In this document: positions 32,088 through 43,246 of the stretch, in pieces
Layout: each line of letters opens with the position of its first letter
Position numbering within the stretch: the first letter of the stretch is position 1
Source: Carposina sasakii
Taxonomy: Eukaryota > Arthropoda > Insecta > Lepidoptera > Carposinidae
Direction: 5' to 3'
Length of the DNA: 64,000 nucleotides
Assembly: GCA_014607495.2 (NCBI GenBank)
Contig: CP053156.1
Span: forward strand, 13,206,001 to 13,270,000
Notes under the pieces: generated by a model
What the model saw: the letters and a program-made list of their open reading frames with translations, nothing else
What the model was told of the DNA's origin: nothing
Database searches by the model: none
Made by a program: the position numbers and the translations under genes

Positions 32088-33309
32088 CTACGAGGGGGAC
32101 ACCATTAATTAATATTTCGTAACTTACAGAAGCAGTAGGTAAGCCTTTTTACGCGCCGCCGTAACGTTAACGACTCGCAAGCAAATCTATGAGAGTTGAC
32201 AGAGTGACGATACGGACTACTGACGTGACGGACTATCGAGAGGTTCGTGCTTGTCCCACTGGCTGATCACGTGACTTGCAGAAACAGAACGATATTATAA
32301 TTTAACTTGTGAGCACTGGCGGCTCGTCCTAAGGAGCGCTGGTGCGGTGCACTCCCATCCACGAAGATTACATAGGCAATCTATATTTCTCTATATTTAT
32401 AATTATCTTTCAATTCTACTATGTTTATACAATAGTGTTTACGCGTTCGTCTCAACTAAGTTGTAATCTTATGTATCGAGTGGAGCTCTAGCGATCGCGC
32501 TCCAATGAAACGAAATTTGGTACGATTCCTAGTTTTTTTTTTCATTTTATAAGGTCTTTATTTTCATTGACAAATATTACATGTAAATCTAGTGTACATT
32601 TCTCCTATGTAAATCTAGTGTACGATTCCTAATACTGTATTCAATGAGTGCGAAAGAGACATACCGACCTAGGCCGGCGCGTGAAACAGAAGATTTCGTA
32701 TGAAAAATTAGCCTTATCTAGAGCGCCGCTCACTTCAATTCGCGTATACGGCCACTAGAGGTCGCTTAGTCCCAGTTAGAACGCGATATGGTTGTCTTTA
32801 ATGTGTTTCATTATGTCATCTGAATTTTCATAAGTGTACGGTTGAACTTGCACCATCTCATTCGTTAAGGGAGTGAACACCCATCTCAAAATGTTAGCAG
32901 CCGCCTCTGCTTGTGAGTGTGAATGCGTGGAAGGACGCCTTGCCACACTTGCAAGATAGGTAATTAGAGGGCGGATATTACGATACCCAGAAGTCAAACA
33001 TACCGAAATGCAATATGAAAAAGCTCTATTATTAAAATAAAAAATCGGCTACTGATTATTAACTAACAAATAACACAGCGTGAAAATTTATTGGTAATAG
33101 AAAGTTGAAATTTGGTATGTGCGAAGGTGAGTAAGGAAACTTCCAGATTGCCACGAGAAAAACAAGAATTGTAATGTTTGTTGACGTTGTCGTCGGCGTC
33201 CACGTCCACAATTGACAATATTTTTACTCTCTGCAACTAAACACAAATGACACTACAGATCAAATTGTTACCATAAATTCTAAAGTGAATTTAAAAGTAA
33301 AAAGTTTAC
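32088..33309 (-). other. GDAP2 intron
   Basis: About 1.2 kb. It contains an unexplained minus-strand open stretch at 32776-32997 (see rejected list) and otherwise AT-rich non-coding sequence. Confidence 0.7.
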
Positions 33310-33364
33310 CTTAGTCCAAAACGTAGGATGCACAATATAAAACGCTTTCAGGTTTTTCTTATAT
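33310..33364 (-). CDS. GDAP2: GDAP2 homologue, CRAL-TRIO exon 3
   Basis: 55 bp from TATTTCAG to GTAAAC. One base completes the split lysine, then YKKNLKAFYIVHPTFWTK. The KxxLKxxYIVHPTFW phrase is the core strand/helix of CRAL-TRIO domains of the GDAP2/p50RhoGAP type. It joins in phase to the exons on both sides. Confidence 0.93.
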
Positions 33365-33487
33365 CTGAAATAGAGACAGACACAGTTAATGTAATGCATG
33401 TAGCCAAGGCTGATAGGTGCTAGACTAGTCGCTGAGTCTATGCCTAATGTCTTTACGTATACTCGTGTTTGTACATTTCTCATTGGA

Positions 33488-33560
33488 TTATGAGAGTGAA
33501 GGAATAGAGCAATAGAGCTTGTGCATTTATAACATGTCCTCTGAAGTTAGAAAATCTCCG
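33488..33560 (+). repeat. SINE 3' fragment
   Basis: TATGAGAGTGAAGGAATAGA and AAAATCTCCGTCGAA follow the same order as the SINE tails at 5902 and 56695. Diverged and short. Confidence 0.5.
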
Positions 33561-33984
33561 TCGAAGGTAGTAAGTATTATAAGTAGTTAATGTATGTATG
33601 TAAGTAACTATTTAACTTTGATCTAAGACAACAAGAATTTCATTGTAGGTAATATTAAAGTTAACTTGCGTCATTCAGGATATTTATTCGTTAAGATCCT
33701 AAACCGAGTTAAAATACGAGTTAACGATAAGTCTATGCACTATAAAGTATTTTACAGCTATTCACTTGCAAGCCAACACGATGCAGACCTACGTAAAATT
33801 TATTGTAGGCACTGCGAGGTAAAGGCTTTTCTATGTTGCACCCACAGCTATCTTTCCTGAGCCATGTCTCTCCAACCTTGGGCAAATACGACATTCCTGC
33901 ATCTGTCTGTGTACATGTGACAGACATGTCCGGCCTAGTTTTATTGGAGCATTGAAAAAATTATGTTTTGTACCTACTTGTACT

Positions 33985-34167
33985 CTAGCCGCGTGCCCGT
34001 GGGTATCGTACTAGGCGATTAAGGATTTCCGGGAGGTGGGCAGCAGCGCCTCCCGTGCTGGTAACAGTCAACAACCACCCTATGACAGTAGCCTTGTGGC
34101 GTGCCCTGGGGGAGGCCTACGTCCAGCAGTGGACTGCAATAGGCTGCCGCAGTAGTAGTAGTAGTAG
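33985..34167 (+). mobile_element. RTE-related 3' fragment with (AGT)n tail
   Basis: Contains LGEAYVQQWTAIGC in frame, similar to the C-terminal LLGEAYVQQWASQGC of the RTE at 8755, and ends in five or six AGT units at 34150-34167. The matching segment at 48445-48610 in the opposite orientation shares the CGTGCCCGTGGGTATCGTAC portion. The tail ends 10 bp from the donor of the GDAP2 exon at 34178. Confidence 0.7.
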
Positions 34168-34177
34168 GTGCACTCAC

Positions 34178-34317
34178 TTGTAAGGCAGCACGGTGTACAC
34201 CTCCTTGAGCCACCAGAAGGGCGGGTGGTTGCCGGAGGAGGCGAGCGTGTGGAAGTACGCGATCACGTAGTCGCCGCGCACGATCGGGTCCAGCAGCTTT
34301 ATCAGGTACAGCAGCGC
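34178..34317 (-). CDS. GDAP2: GDAP2 homologue, CRAL-TRIO exon 2
   Basis: 140 bp after TTGCGCAG, ending TACAA|GTGAGT. 46 codons plus two bases: ALLYLIKLLDPIVRGDYVIA, then YFHTLASSGNHPPFWWLKEV, YTVLPY and a split lysine. DYVxxYFHT is the CRAL-TRIO lipid-pocket strand seen in GDAP2. GC-rich codons contrast with the AT-rich introns. Confidence 0.93.
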
Positions 34318-35562
34318 CTGCGCAAGCGACACGTCGCGTTAACAGAGCTATTCAAAGTTAACAATATTGACAACACATTAACTAGTCCCACACTAAGATC
34401 CCTAAGGTCTTATGTCGTGGGTACTACGCAGTATATAAATAGATATTCATCATTCATATTCAATGTTTGCACCTACCCTGATTCGAACCCAGGACCTATG
34501 GCGCCGCGGGCAGGGTCATTGCCAATCACTAATCGGCCATCAAAAAGTACTGCTTGAAAGCACTTAAAGGCGACGTTTTGTTAGCATCCGTGACGCCACT
34601 CATCACTAGCTAGCTAATGCCGCCCCGTCAAAACGTACGTAAAATTGAACATTTTTTTATTATTTTATTTACACTATTGCTACCGCTTTGGCTGTTGCGA
34701 GAAGCGTAATCAGCCTATTGATGATGCTGCGGGTATTGGCAGAACATATTTATTTCGTTTAGCATATAAAATAATTTCAGTATGTTTGGAGTAGGTACCA
34801 TCAATGTACGTATTACATATTAGATGCTCGGATATAGGTAGTATCTCATCGCGACTGGTCATACTTGAGGGTCAGCGGAGTTCCCAGAGTATTTGATTAT
34901 TAGTACATTAAAAGCTGTAAAATAATGCGTGTAACCCTCCCTCTTCCGTCAAGAAATAAAACGATTCAATACCCAAAGAAGTTCTCATGAAATAATAACG
35001 TTACTTACGTTGGCTCGAGCTACGAATAACTACTTACAAATAATATTACCTATAGGTAGGGTTGCCAGGCGTCCGGATAAAGCCGGACAGAGTCAGGCTT
35101 TTTGGTCGTGTGTCCGGCCAAAAATAACGATGTCCGGCCTGTCCGGCTTATGCTAGGCTTTTCATCAAGCGCGGATCCATAGGGTCATGAGGCTCATGAC
35201 CATCCCTTGGGGCTGAGGCCAGCTTAGGGAATGCAATAATTTTACAAGCGACAGCGAAGATCGTAAAGTTATCGAAACATTTCCATTAGGAACGTGAGTT
35301 ACGTGCGAAATATGAGAATAAATTTCGCGCTCTGTGTTTCAATGTTTAGGTAAAGTGAACACAAAGTTTATTATGTAGTTGGAAAGCATTTCAGTCTGAC
35401 CCAGATTCAGTGGAAGCCACAATCGAAACTTGTTCAGATTCGATTTATGCATTAACATTAACATTAACATATGCAAACCGTATGAATGTTTAACATTTTA
35501 TTTTTGTAATGTAAAAATAAAAAAGTTTTAAAGAGAGGGTCAAATTCGTCATCCGAGTTAAA

Positions 35563-35636
35563 TGACCCGGTAGCTCAGTTGGTTAGAGCAAAGCACAGTA
35601 TGCGAGAGGTCGTCAGTTCAAGTCTCACTCGGGTGA
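35563..35636 (+). repeat. tRNA-like SINE head
   Basis: TGACCCGGTAGCTCAGTTGG starts a tRNA-like unit with D-arm GCTC/GAGC and a B-box-like GTTCAAGTC. The T-arm has a mismatch and no normal anticodon stem forms. Same family head as 1290-1404. Confidence 0.65.
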
Positions 35637-35766
35637 TTTGTTTTTAATTTCTTAATAATATTTATTTTATTTTTACTTGTTATCAAAATATTTTCTTTGA
35701 ATAAACTAGTAGTTGATGCACCATTTCTTAAGGAAAAATTCTAAGGGTTTCTAAATCAGCCAAAAT

Positions 35767-35784
35767 TCTCTCTCTCTCTCTCTC
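35767..35784 (+). repeat. (CT)n microsatellite
   Basis: Nine TC dinucleotides in an AT-rich intron. Confidence 0.85.
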
Positions 35785-37201
35785 AGATCTTAAGTTGTTA
35801 TCAAGTGGAATTTCCCACTGTTGTGCTGTTTGAACATTTGCATAGCTAAAGATTTAAAATAAGTATGTAATTGTTGCGACTAAAACATATAAGTACAGTA
35901 AAAAAATGAGTAGTGATCAAAGTGGTAGACCACAAAAAATAAATGATAAATAATCAATGGAATCTAATTTAATAAACTTGTCAAATCTACAAGAACGTTA
36001 ACCTCATTTACTTAAATTAAAAAACCCGACTGCGTTAATTTATTACTTAGTATTACCATACACACATACGAGTACAAACTTACATAGCCACATAAACTCG
36101 TAAAACATAACCCTCGTTCTGGCGCAGTCGGGTATAAACATCTAGACTAGAAAACCAAATCTGCCATCGACATAAACGCACCCAGCACGTAAGGTCAACC
36201 TTCGGATTTTGGTGAACTCTATTTTTACCGACCAGCAGTATTTGCGTCAAAACTCACGGAAATAGATGCTACCAACTCGAAGGAGTCAATACGCAAGTAC
36301 TATATTTACGACCAAGAATAACTGGAGAACACACTCTTCAAATAAGCAAATATTTATTGCTACATTGGGATAACAGCTTCTGTCTAACTGCAATACCAGA
36401 GATCGGGATGACATTCAAATATCAATTTGAAGTAAGTATGTATGTATAGTATTTAAACAATAATGTGGATTTATGTGTGTATTCAGTAATGAAAATGACA
36501 CCTTGAAGCTAGATATCCTATCGTCACATTGGGACAACATTGATACAAGAAAGCGAAGTGCCTATGTACTCCAGTTAGAGCTATAAGCTCGTTGATTTAC
36601 GACGGAAGACATTAATGTTCAGTAATGGTAGTGTTTTTACACGAGTTTCTAGGTTCTTTCTTGCCCTTGCCGGGCGTTGTTGGCAAATTTATTTGACATT
36701 AGCTCCCTTATGATGATGAGCATGACGCACGCCGCTCAATGTAATCACGATGAGGTATCCACAGTATCCACTAGAGGCGAAAGAAGGAAATTTAGCCGTA
36801 GGAAGCTGCCATTTGGTTTGAATTTTCCTTGGGGAATGTAATGCACTAAGAAAAATCTTTATGATTCTCAATAGGCAAATTTATCACCATATTGCTAGAA
36901 AAAACCCTAACGTTTATATAAATTGAGGTGATCTTTTTGATAACGTTTGGCTGGAAAGATGACAAGCAAATGCAAATTTATACGCTTATTAGTTTCGGAT
37001 AATAATGATCCTCATTACACCTCTAGTGGGTAGGTGTTAGATGGTTCAGGCTATAGTGTTGTAATGTGATATAGGAAGTGCTCCCACAATTTACCATGCT
37101 TCTTACTATAATAGTATGTTTTTATTGAGGCAAGTGGTGTATTAGTTTTGATAATCGCTGTAAATTTTTACTGTGTAAAACCTTATGTCTAAATTAACAA
37201 T

Positions 37202-37398
37202 CATCATCATCATCATTTTCAGCCATGAGAAGTCCACTGCTGAACATAAGCCTTTTCCAACAACCTCCACTCCGACCGGTCGGAAGCAGCCTGCATCCAG
37301 CCGATACCCGCAACCTTGGCTAGGTCGTCCGTCCATCTCGCGGGTGACCTTCCCACGCTACGCCTGCCGATACGTGGTATCCACTCTAGAACCTAAAG
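37202..37398 (-). mobile_element. RTE 3' fragment next to GDAP2 donor
   Basis: Minus-strand RTE end. (ATG)n tail at 37202-37216, then a sequence parallel to 10195-10345 of the RTE copy (GGTCGGAGTGGAGGTTGTTG is shared with small changes). Flanked by a probable 7-bp duplication TAACAAT (37195-37201, 37399-37405). The element's 5' border is only 18 bp from the exon end at 37417. Confidence 0.8.
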
Positions 37399-37416
37399 TA
37401 ACAATACGTCACTCAC

Positions 37417-37570
37417 TTTATCTAAATCGACGTCGGCGATAGGGAACCACTTCCCGATGAAGACGACGACGGGCCGGCCGAGGCGGTCCACCCCGCTCTG
37501 GTACAGGCAGCCGATGCCCGACACCGACGTGAGGTCCTCGTTATGCGCCCGCCGGAGCAGCCGCTCGTAT
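37417..37570 (-). CDS. GDAP2: GDAP2 homologue, CRAL-TRIO exon 1 (first visible)
   Basis: 154 bp between TTGCCCGCAG and GTGAGT. One base, then 51 codons: YERLLRRAHNEDLTSVSGIG, CLYQSGVDRLGRPVVVFIGK, WFPIADVDLDK. This is the start of the CRAL-TRIO domain of GDAP2; GCLYQSGVDRLGRP is the most recognisable part. The five exons give 178 C-terminal residues without a stop. The macro-domain exons were not found downstream on the plus coordinate axis up to 64,000, so they are either beyond the window or missed. The preceding exon must end with two bases of a codon (xxA). Confidence 0.92.
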
Positions 37571-38802
37571 CTGCGGGCAATAGACGTACTTGTGTTGGTT
37601 TGCTGTGTGGTACGACATATAGAAGTGATATCAGACGAGTGATGAATAGGTCGATTTCACAGATGTTTTCAACTTTGATTTTTGGGAGGTTATCACCGCT
37701 TTTTGGACAGAAATACAGCAATATACCGACAACGGGTAATAAATTTAATGGGAAATATTTCCGACACATTCCAAATAGGCATTAGGTACAATATGTTTGT
37801 GCCAAAGCTTTGTCCGTTACCATATAGCAGGGTGCCGGGCAGACAGGCGAGGTTGAATATGGATCCTTAAGGTATTAGATAAACTCACCAAGTCGTACCT
37901 AGTGGTTTTTAGTAAATAAGAAAACAAGAACGTATCTCCAGTGAAGAAATAATATGCTGGTGAATAGACGTCAAATGATCAGACTACTAAGTACAAATTT
38001 ATTACTACTTATTAGCAGTATATACCTCATCTCATAACCTAATAATGATGACACACAACACTGCCTTTGTTACATATTTAAAATTTAATTCTCATGTACA
38101 CAATCTAAACGTACGCAATGCGTTACAACTGATTGTTAAAAACTTAATCAAACAAAGTAATGCAAATATAGAATCAGAACAGGCCATTAAAACTGTAACC
38201 GGTTGTTGGCATTCTTTATTGCCATCTTGTTTTCTTAAATAAGGCTCACCATCAACTGCTTTACGATTGTATACTATGTTATCTTTGCATGTTACGAGTA
38301 CAAGAAGAAGTTCTACTGACATTGTAGATTTTTATTACTGTTTTGCAAAGATAGCAACTAAAATTTCATATGAATAATGATTTTATGTGCCTACTGAATG
38401 TATTTATTTATAGGTAGACGCGACGTTTTAGGTTGTACGTAATGTACATTCAAGTTTCTGAGACATCAAAGAAATCCACAAGAACATCTCATATTTAGAC
38501 TAACAAAGAAGGTATTTTTTCTAATCAATGCGCACACGACATACACAAGAGCGAAACATACGAATACTATTGAGCTCCCGCTTCGGTAAATGCTTTTGAA
38601 CTTAGATAGAAGACTGAAACTACGCAAGGACTCATTAAGAACGAAATCACTAAATATTATGGTTTCACGAACGTTTTAATATAACTAAAACTTTTATATC
38701 TAGAGACATGATTGATAGAGGCGACATTAGAAATAGAAATGTTTGATTATGAGTCACTTCTTCTGAGGGGTGTCGAATATAGGGCATCGTGGCTTTCAGT
38801 TT

Positions 38803-38948
38803 CAGGCCAAGGGCGGTGGTCGTTTCACTGAGGGCGAGACAATATATCATATGCTTGAAGATTAATAGCCATCTTTGTACGACGATCGGAAGTTTTTTCA
38901 TGGAGGCCAAGGGCGGTGGTAGTTTCACTGAAGGCGAGACAATATAAC
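38803..38948 (+). repeat. Direct repeat of 45 bp, spaced 103 bp
   Basis: AGGCCAAGGGCGGTGGTCGT...GGCGAGACAATATA at 38803-38847 is repeated with two changes at 38906-38948. Confidence 0.75.
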
Positions 38949-39862
38949 AGCTTTTAACTACCAAGATATATCTACATAACATTATTAGAAAGTATTTGCG
39001 AAATGTCAAAAGTTAATTTTGCTCTGATTTTAAAGAAATCTAAGACGGATTATAAAAAGAAAGAATCTGCTTAGCTCAACAAGAAACAACGTTTACTGAA
39101 AATGACCCTGAATATTGGCATAGGAATGGCATTGTGAGAATAAAAGAATACACCTTATCAATTTAATAAAACACAAATAGAGAAAAGTAAATTGATGGTT
39201 TTAATTGGACACTTAAGTGTTATTTACCCCATGAAAAGCGATGAAGTTGCAATAGAATGAAACTATTCAAAACTGTTTTCTATTTCCGGATGCCAAAGAT
39301 GTAAAAATAGTTCAGGGTGAGGTTAGTAGGCGAGGCCTACGTCATAGATTGGGCATTGGAATTACGACAAAAGTGGAAGACTACAGAGAAATACAAATCA
39401 ATGAATGAAAGAGCTTTAAACGTATTTTTCACCGTCACCGTCGAATTCACCGACAAACATTGGACGAACATGTACTTAAATAAAATTGCGTATGTTGTGT
39501 TAGATTTGACTGTTACTTGGTCCCCAGATAGTAGCAGCTACTTAAAGTAGCAACTCAATATTTTCGAATGATGGAAATAAACAATTAACCCAGCTCAAGT
39601 TTCAGAACCCTATTAGTCGACGATTGTAATTACACTCAAATTATTTTCTTGCGCTAAACTAAATTAATGATTTAAAAATAAATCAGCCTCGCTAAATCCT
39701 ACTTTGGCTGTACGTTCATTCAACTTGTTGCTGGCAACCGGCGCTAAATGCGCATTAGGGCGATGTCTGCATTGCATAATTGGTTGGATGATTGTTCTAG
39801 CCGTATAAAAAAGTGACCTTTGCATGGATAATTACGTTCATGCCTCTTACAGATATTCATCG

Positions 39863-39946
39863 TATTATAAAATTATTAATAAAGGAATGGAAAAAATTCC
39901 TCACCCGGGTGGGAATCGAACCCACGACCTCTGCATCCGCGTGCCA
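39863..39946 (-). repeat. Partial tRNA-derived SINE
   Basis: Same tail and T-arm half as 1290-1404 (GGGAATCGAACCCACGACCT on the plus strand); truncated after CTGCATCCGCGTGCC. Confidence 0.65.
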
Positions 39947-40456
39947 TCATCATCAGCATGATATTCATCGGTAAACCACAAAATACCCGTTCCAGTTGTT
40001 CCTTACTCTTGACTGTAGTCCAATCATGAAAAAGGATGATTAGTGTGCTATTTGGGTCAAGAACTCAATTTATAGTAGGTTAATTAGACATTTTGTCCAA
40101 ACGGTATTCACGGTCATTCTAACCTATTTTTGACTCGGTGCTATATTTAGAATCGATCAGACGTATGCCTCTCATTAATATTTGATATAATATGCCTCAT
40201 ATCATATTACAATAATAATGTGTTACGAATTATATGAAAAATTGTCACCCATAATCAATTTGCATGCTGTGACACTTATTAAAAATTCGTCCCATGACAG
40301 TATAAAACTTTATTTCGTAAACTTTCTTGTATTGATGGTCTTCATAGATCGTACGTAGGTAATGCATGACACATTAGGACATTAAGAGAGCCAGAGAAAT
40401 AGATTTATTAAAGTACTAGTGGACGCCCGCGACTCGTCTGCGTGGACTGCAGAAAA

Positions 40457-41040
40457 AACATAAACTGACTTTAAAAAAAAAAAAATTAACCGACTTCGAA
40501 CTTTAACTAAAAAGCGATAAATAACCTAACTAATTTATCTACTTAATACATATTAAATATCTGAAATTATTTAAATATTTACAACTTAATACCTAATACT
40601 TTAACAAAGTCACCTTTAACTATTTAAATATTTATAATTATCACTTATTTTTTGGAGTCGGTGCCAGCCTAGGTAACGTAGTCTGTTGTGTTGATGGACG
40701 CGCGCGGCTGGCAAAGCCACACACACGGCAAAATACAATACGGTGTAGTAGGCAGGGCACGCGGTAATGCAATTTCCTATTCTTGGTTTTACTATGAATT
40801 TTAGTGTGGGTCAGTTTTCTTAATTACATTTATTTGTTTGGCTGGCACCGACTCCAAAAAATAAGTGATAATTATAAATATTTAAATAGTTAAAGATGAC
40901 TTTGTTAAAGTATTAGGTATTAATAATTAAATATTTAAATAATTTTAGATTTTTAATATGAATTAAGTAGATAAATTAGTTAGGTTATTTATCGCTTATT
41001 AGTTAAAGTTTGAAGTCGGTTCATTTTTTTTAAAGTCAGT
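40457..41040. mobile_element. Long-inverted-repeat (foldback) element, copy 2
   Basis: Arms of about 200 bp with CCGACTTCGAACTTTAACT on the left and its complement-like GTTTGAAGTCGGTTCATT on the right. The centre carries the same GC-rich core as 21596-22136 but in the opposite orientation. Together with the following ~60-bp spacer and MITE family 2 it repeats the arrangement at 21271-22136. Confidence 0.8.
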
Positions 41041-41100
41041 TTATTTCTCGATTTTTAGTTGTGTTAATGCGTTGTGGAATTAAATAGATGCTAGTTTATA

Positions 41101-41479
41101 CAGGCTGATTTTTGGTCGTCAACGTTCCCGAAAACTACGTAATCTCCTCATCATCACGATAATTTTTCTCCTTGGAAGCATACCTGGGAAGTGTCTGGTT
41201 TCCAAAATATTAGGGTCCAAAGTTGAGTAAATAGACTGCGTTTTTCTGCATAAATGCACATAGACGCGCGTAGCAAGATTTTTCACGAGAAATAATTCTG
41301 TCTATGAAAAAAACTAGCATAAACACTGGACACTATAAATTTTGCCGATCAAGTAATAAAAAAATTGTTTAAAAAAAATTTACATCGTTTCTCAGCATTT
41401 TTTTTTGGCATAAACTTACTTTATTTGATGTATAGAGTACGTACCCCTAAGTTAAGGGTGGAAACGAAAAAATATCCTG
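41101..41479 (+). mobile_element. MITE family 2, copy in composite
   Basis: 379 bp between TA dinucleotides; starts CAGGCTGATTTTTGGTCG (same mutated GGCTG as the copy ending at 21535) and ends ATATCCTG. Confidence 0.82.
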
Positions 41480-43079
41480 TATACTTAAGGATTTCATTGT
41501 TACCATCTCAGGAGTAGTACCTACCCGTATGAGTATCACATTAATAGCCCTACATATATAGTTTCCATCGACCAATTGCAGTACTGTCCCCTAACTCCTA
41601 ACCGTTAAGGAGTTCTGTAACTTCATCATCAGCACAGCAGCATTAAATGTTGACAACCTGAAGCATTCGGTTCGGAAGAAGTCGGTTAAAAATATCGAAA
41701 TTATCCGGGATAAAAAGTAGCCTACGTGTTAATCCAGGGAGTCAGCTAAATCCATACCAAATATTATTAAAATAGCTTCAGCCGTTTTTACGTGAAAGAA
41801 TAACAAACATCCATTCATCCATACTTACAAACATTCGCGTTTATAATATTTAGGATTCTATTAAACTTCAATTCGACTTCGTTTGCATTTATGAGACGAC
41901 GACGCCGAGGCGACGGGGTGTCCGACTGGGCGTCGTCAGGCAAAAAAATCCTAAATCTATGGTCGTCAGTGCAAATTTATAGTGACCAGTAGGTATGACG
42001 TCACACATTACATAGACGACATACTCTAATGTTGAAGTTGAGTTCTAGAGTGATTAGAAATATCATTAAAGGAAATAATTAAAGTTTTGAATATAACATA
42101 TGTAAGACTTTTATGACATGTTACAAAATGTAATATCTCTAAGAAACTGCTGGAACTATATGTATAGAGATTATTATGAGTAATATTTATCGAAAGTCCT
42201 TCTCATAGCAGGTCAAGAATATTATCTTGGTACAACCATTTACACATAAAGTACTGGTTATAGTCTAAAACTAGAAAACCTGATACCTTACATACAGATA
42301 TAGAGCAAGGTATTGCAAACATATTTTATACCTATGAGATAGAGTTTTCAATTGTTTAACATTTATGTGTTCATTTTGTATAGCGTGTCATCCAGTAAAC
42401 AACGAAGGTGCTATATCATATATACCATATTTAAAGTATACATTTTCATCTTACAAGTCATGCTTCCGCATCTTTGATAGGCAGTGGAGCTGATACGACG
42501 TGATTCACCGCCACACGTCACATGACATTAATTAACCAGCTAAATGGCTGAGAACTAGACTACAATAACATGCACTAGAACTATATTCTACGTGCTCTAA
42601 AAAATTAAACACACAGTCGTATGTATACTTAGGTAAAAAATAAATGAGCCCTTAAGTTGAGTGAGTACTTTAGAATTAGTGTTTACTTCAAGGACCTTTT
42701 TGAGGGTTTTCAGCAGGTAAAATGTAGCTGTAGATAGGCACCATTATCATAAGTGGCGACAGTAAAAACTGCCACCGAACCTCACGAAATCACGCGATCC
42801 GCTCACGATACGCTAATTGTATTTACTTTTGCAATAACAGCTCCGTTACTTGATCTGGATATTATCATGAAAATTATTTCTAGGCTAAGGACGATAATCA
42901 CCTGTTAATTGATAATAAAACATTCTTTACGTGCAGTTTAACTGATTAAACTAAGACTTACGTCACAACGAGTTCATCAAAAGACAAATTTTAAAATGGG
43001 TTCACCTACAGTTTTGTTAGTATTATCTAGTATGTTACGATCAGTTTAAGATTTTGTATGATCTCTATTAGTTACTTAC

Positions 43080-43246
43080 TTTTCTTCTGCAGTTTCTTCA
43101 AGAGCTGGCTGTGGAGCATGAGTTGTCAAATCTGGCAACTCTACAGCCATAGTGTCCATTGCCATATTAGCACTATCGTCAATTTCACTTGTATCACTAT
43201 TGACTGCTCCAAAATTGTTTACGTTTTCTCTATTCCAAATAATGCT
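43080..43246 (-). CDS. Candidate exon, minus strand, product unknown
   Basis: 167 bp after a pyrimidine-rich stretch with TAG (TTTTATTTTAGCCTAG) and before a perfect donor (GAAAA|GTAAGTAA). 55 codons plus two bases are open: IIWNRENVNNFGAVNSDTSE, then IDDSANMAMDTMAVELPDLT, then HAPQPALEETAEE. Acidic, serine-poor and low complexity; I do not recognise it. It ends in the phase required by the GDAP2 exon at 37570, so it could belong to the same transcript, but other exons may intervene. Coding-like composition plus both splice signals favour a real exon. Confidence 0.45.

Larger units (their letters stand above)
34318..37416 (-). other. GDAP2 intron, 3.1 kb
   Basis: Holds a tRNA-like scrap with B-box TTCGAACCC near 34480, a hAT-like end GGGTTGCCAGGCGTCCGG near 35060 with repeated TCCGGC motifs but no clear partner, a tRNA-derived SINE (35563-35636), a CT microsatellite (35767-35784) and an RTE fragment next to the donor. 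Nothing coding was recognised. Confidence 0.75.
40417..41855 (+). repeat. ACTAGTGG repeat split by a composite insertion
   Basis: The repeat seen at 5363 starts at 40417 (ACTAGTGGACGCCCGCGACT), stops near 40458 after AGAAAAAACA, and resumes at about 41693 with TATCGAAATTATCCGGGAT up to GCGTTTATAATATT at 41855. The ~1.23-kb insertion has TTAACCGACTTC-type inverted ends. Confidence 0.8.
37571..43079. other. Repeat-rich interval without recognised genes
   Basis: Probably intronic or intergenic DNA. Contains a 45-bp direct repeat (38803/38906), a partial SINE (39863-39946) and a composite insertion of a foldback element plus MITE family 2 (40457-41690) that splits an interspersed repeat. Short ORFs at 38092, 38665 and 39317 show no family features. 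Confidence 0.7.

Noticed and set aside
32776..32997. Minus-strand open stretch (HSHSQAEAAANILRWVFTPL)
   Set aside because: It looks somewhat protein-like but has no ATG, no convincing acceptor and no recognised family, and lies inside a GDAP2 intron. It may be a decayed transposon fragment; left unassigned.
38665..39009. 114-residue minus-strand ORF
   Set aside because: It overlaps a local direct repeat, has no recognisable domain and no splice or polyadenylation context.
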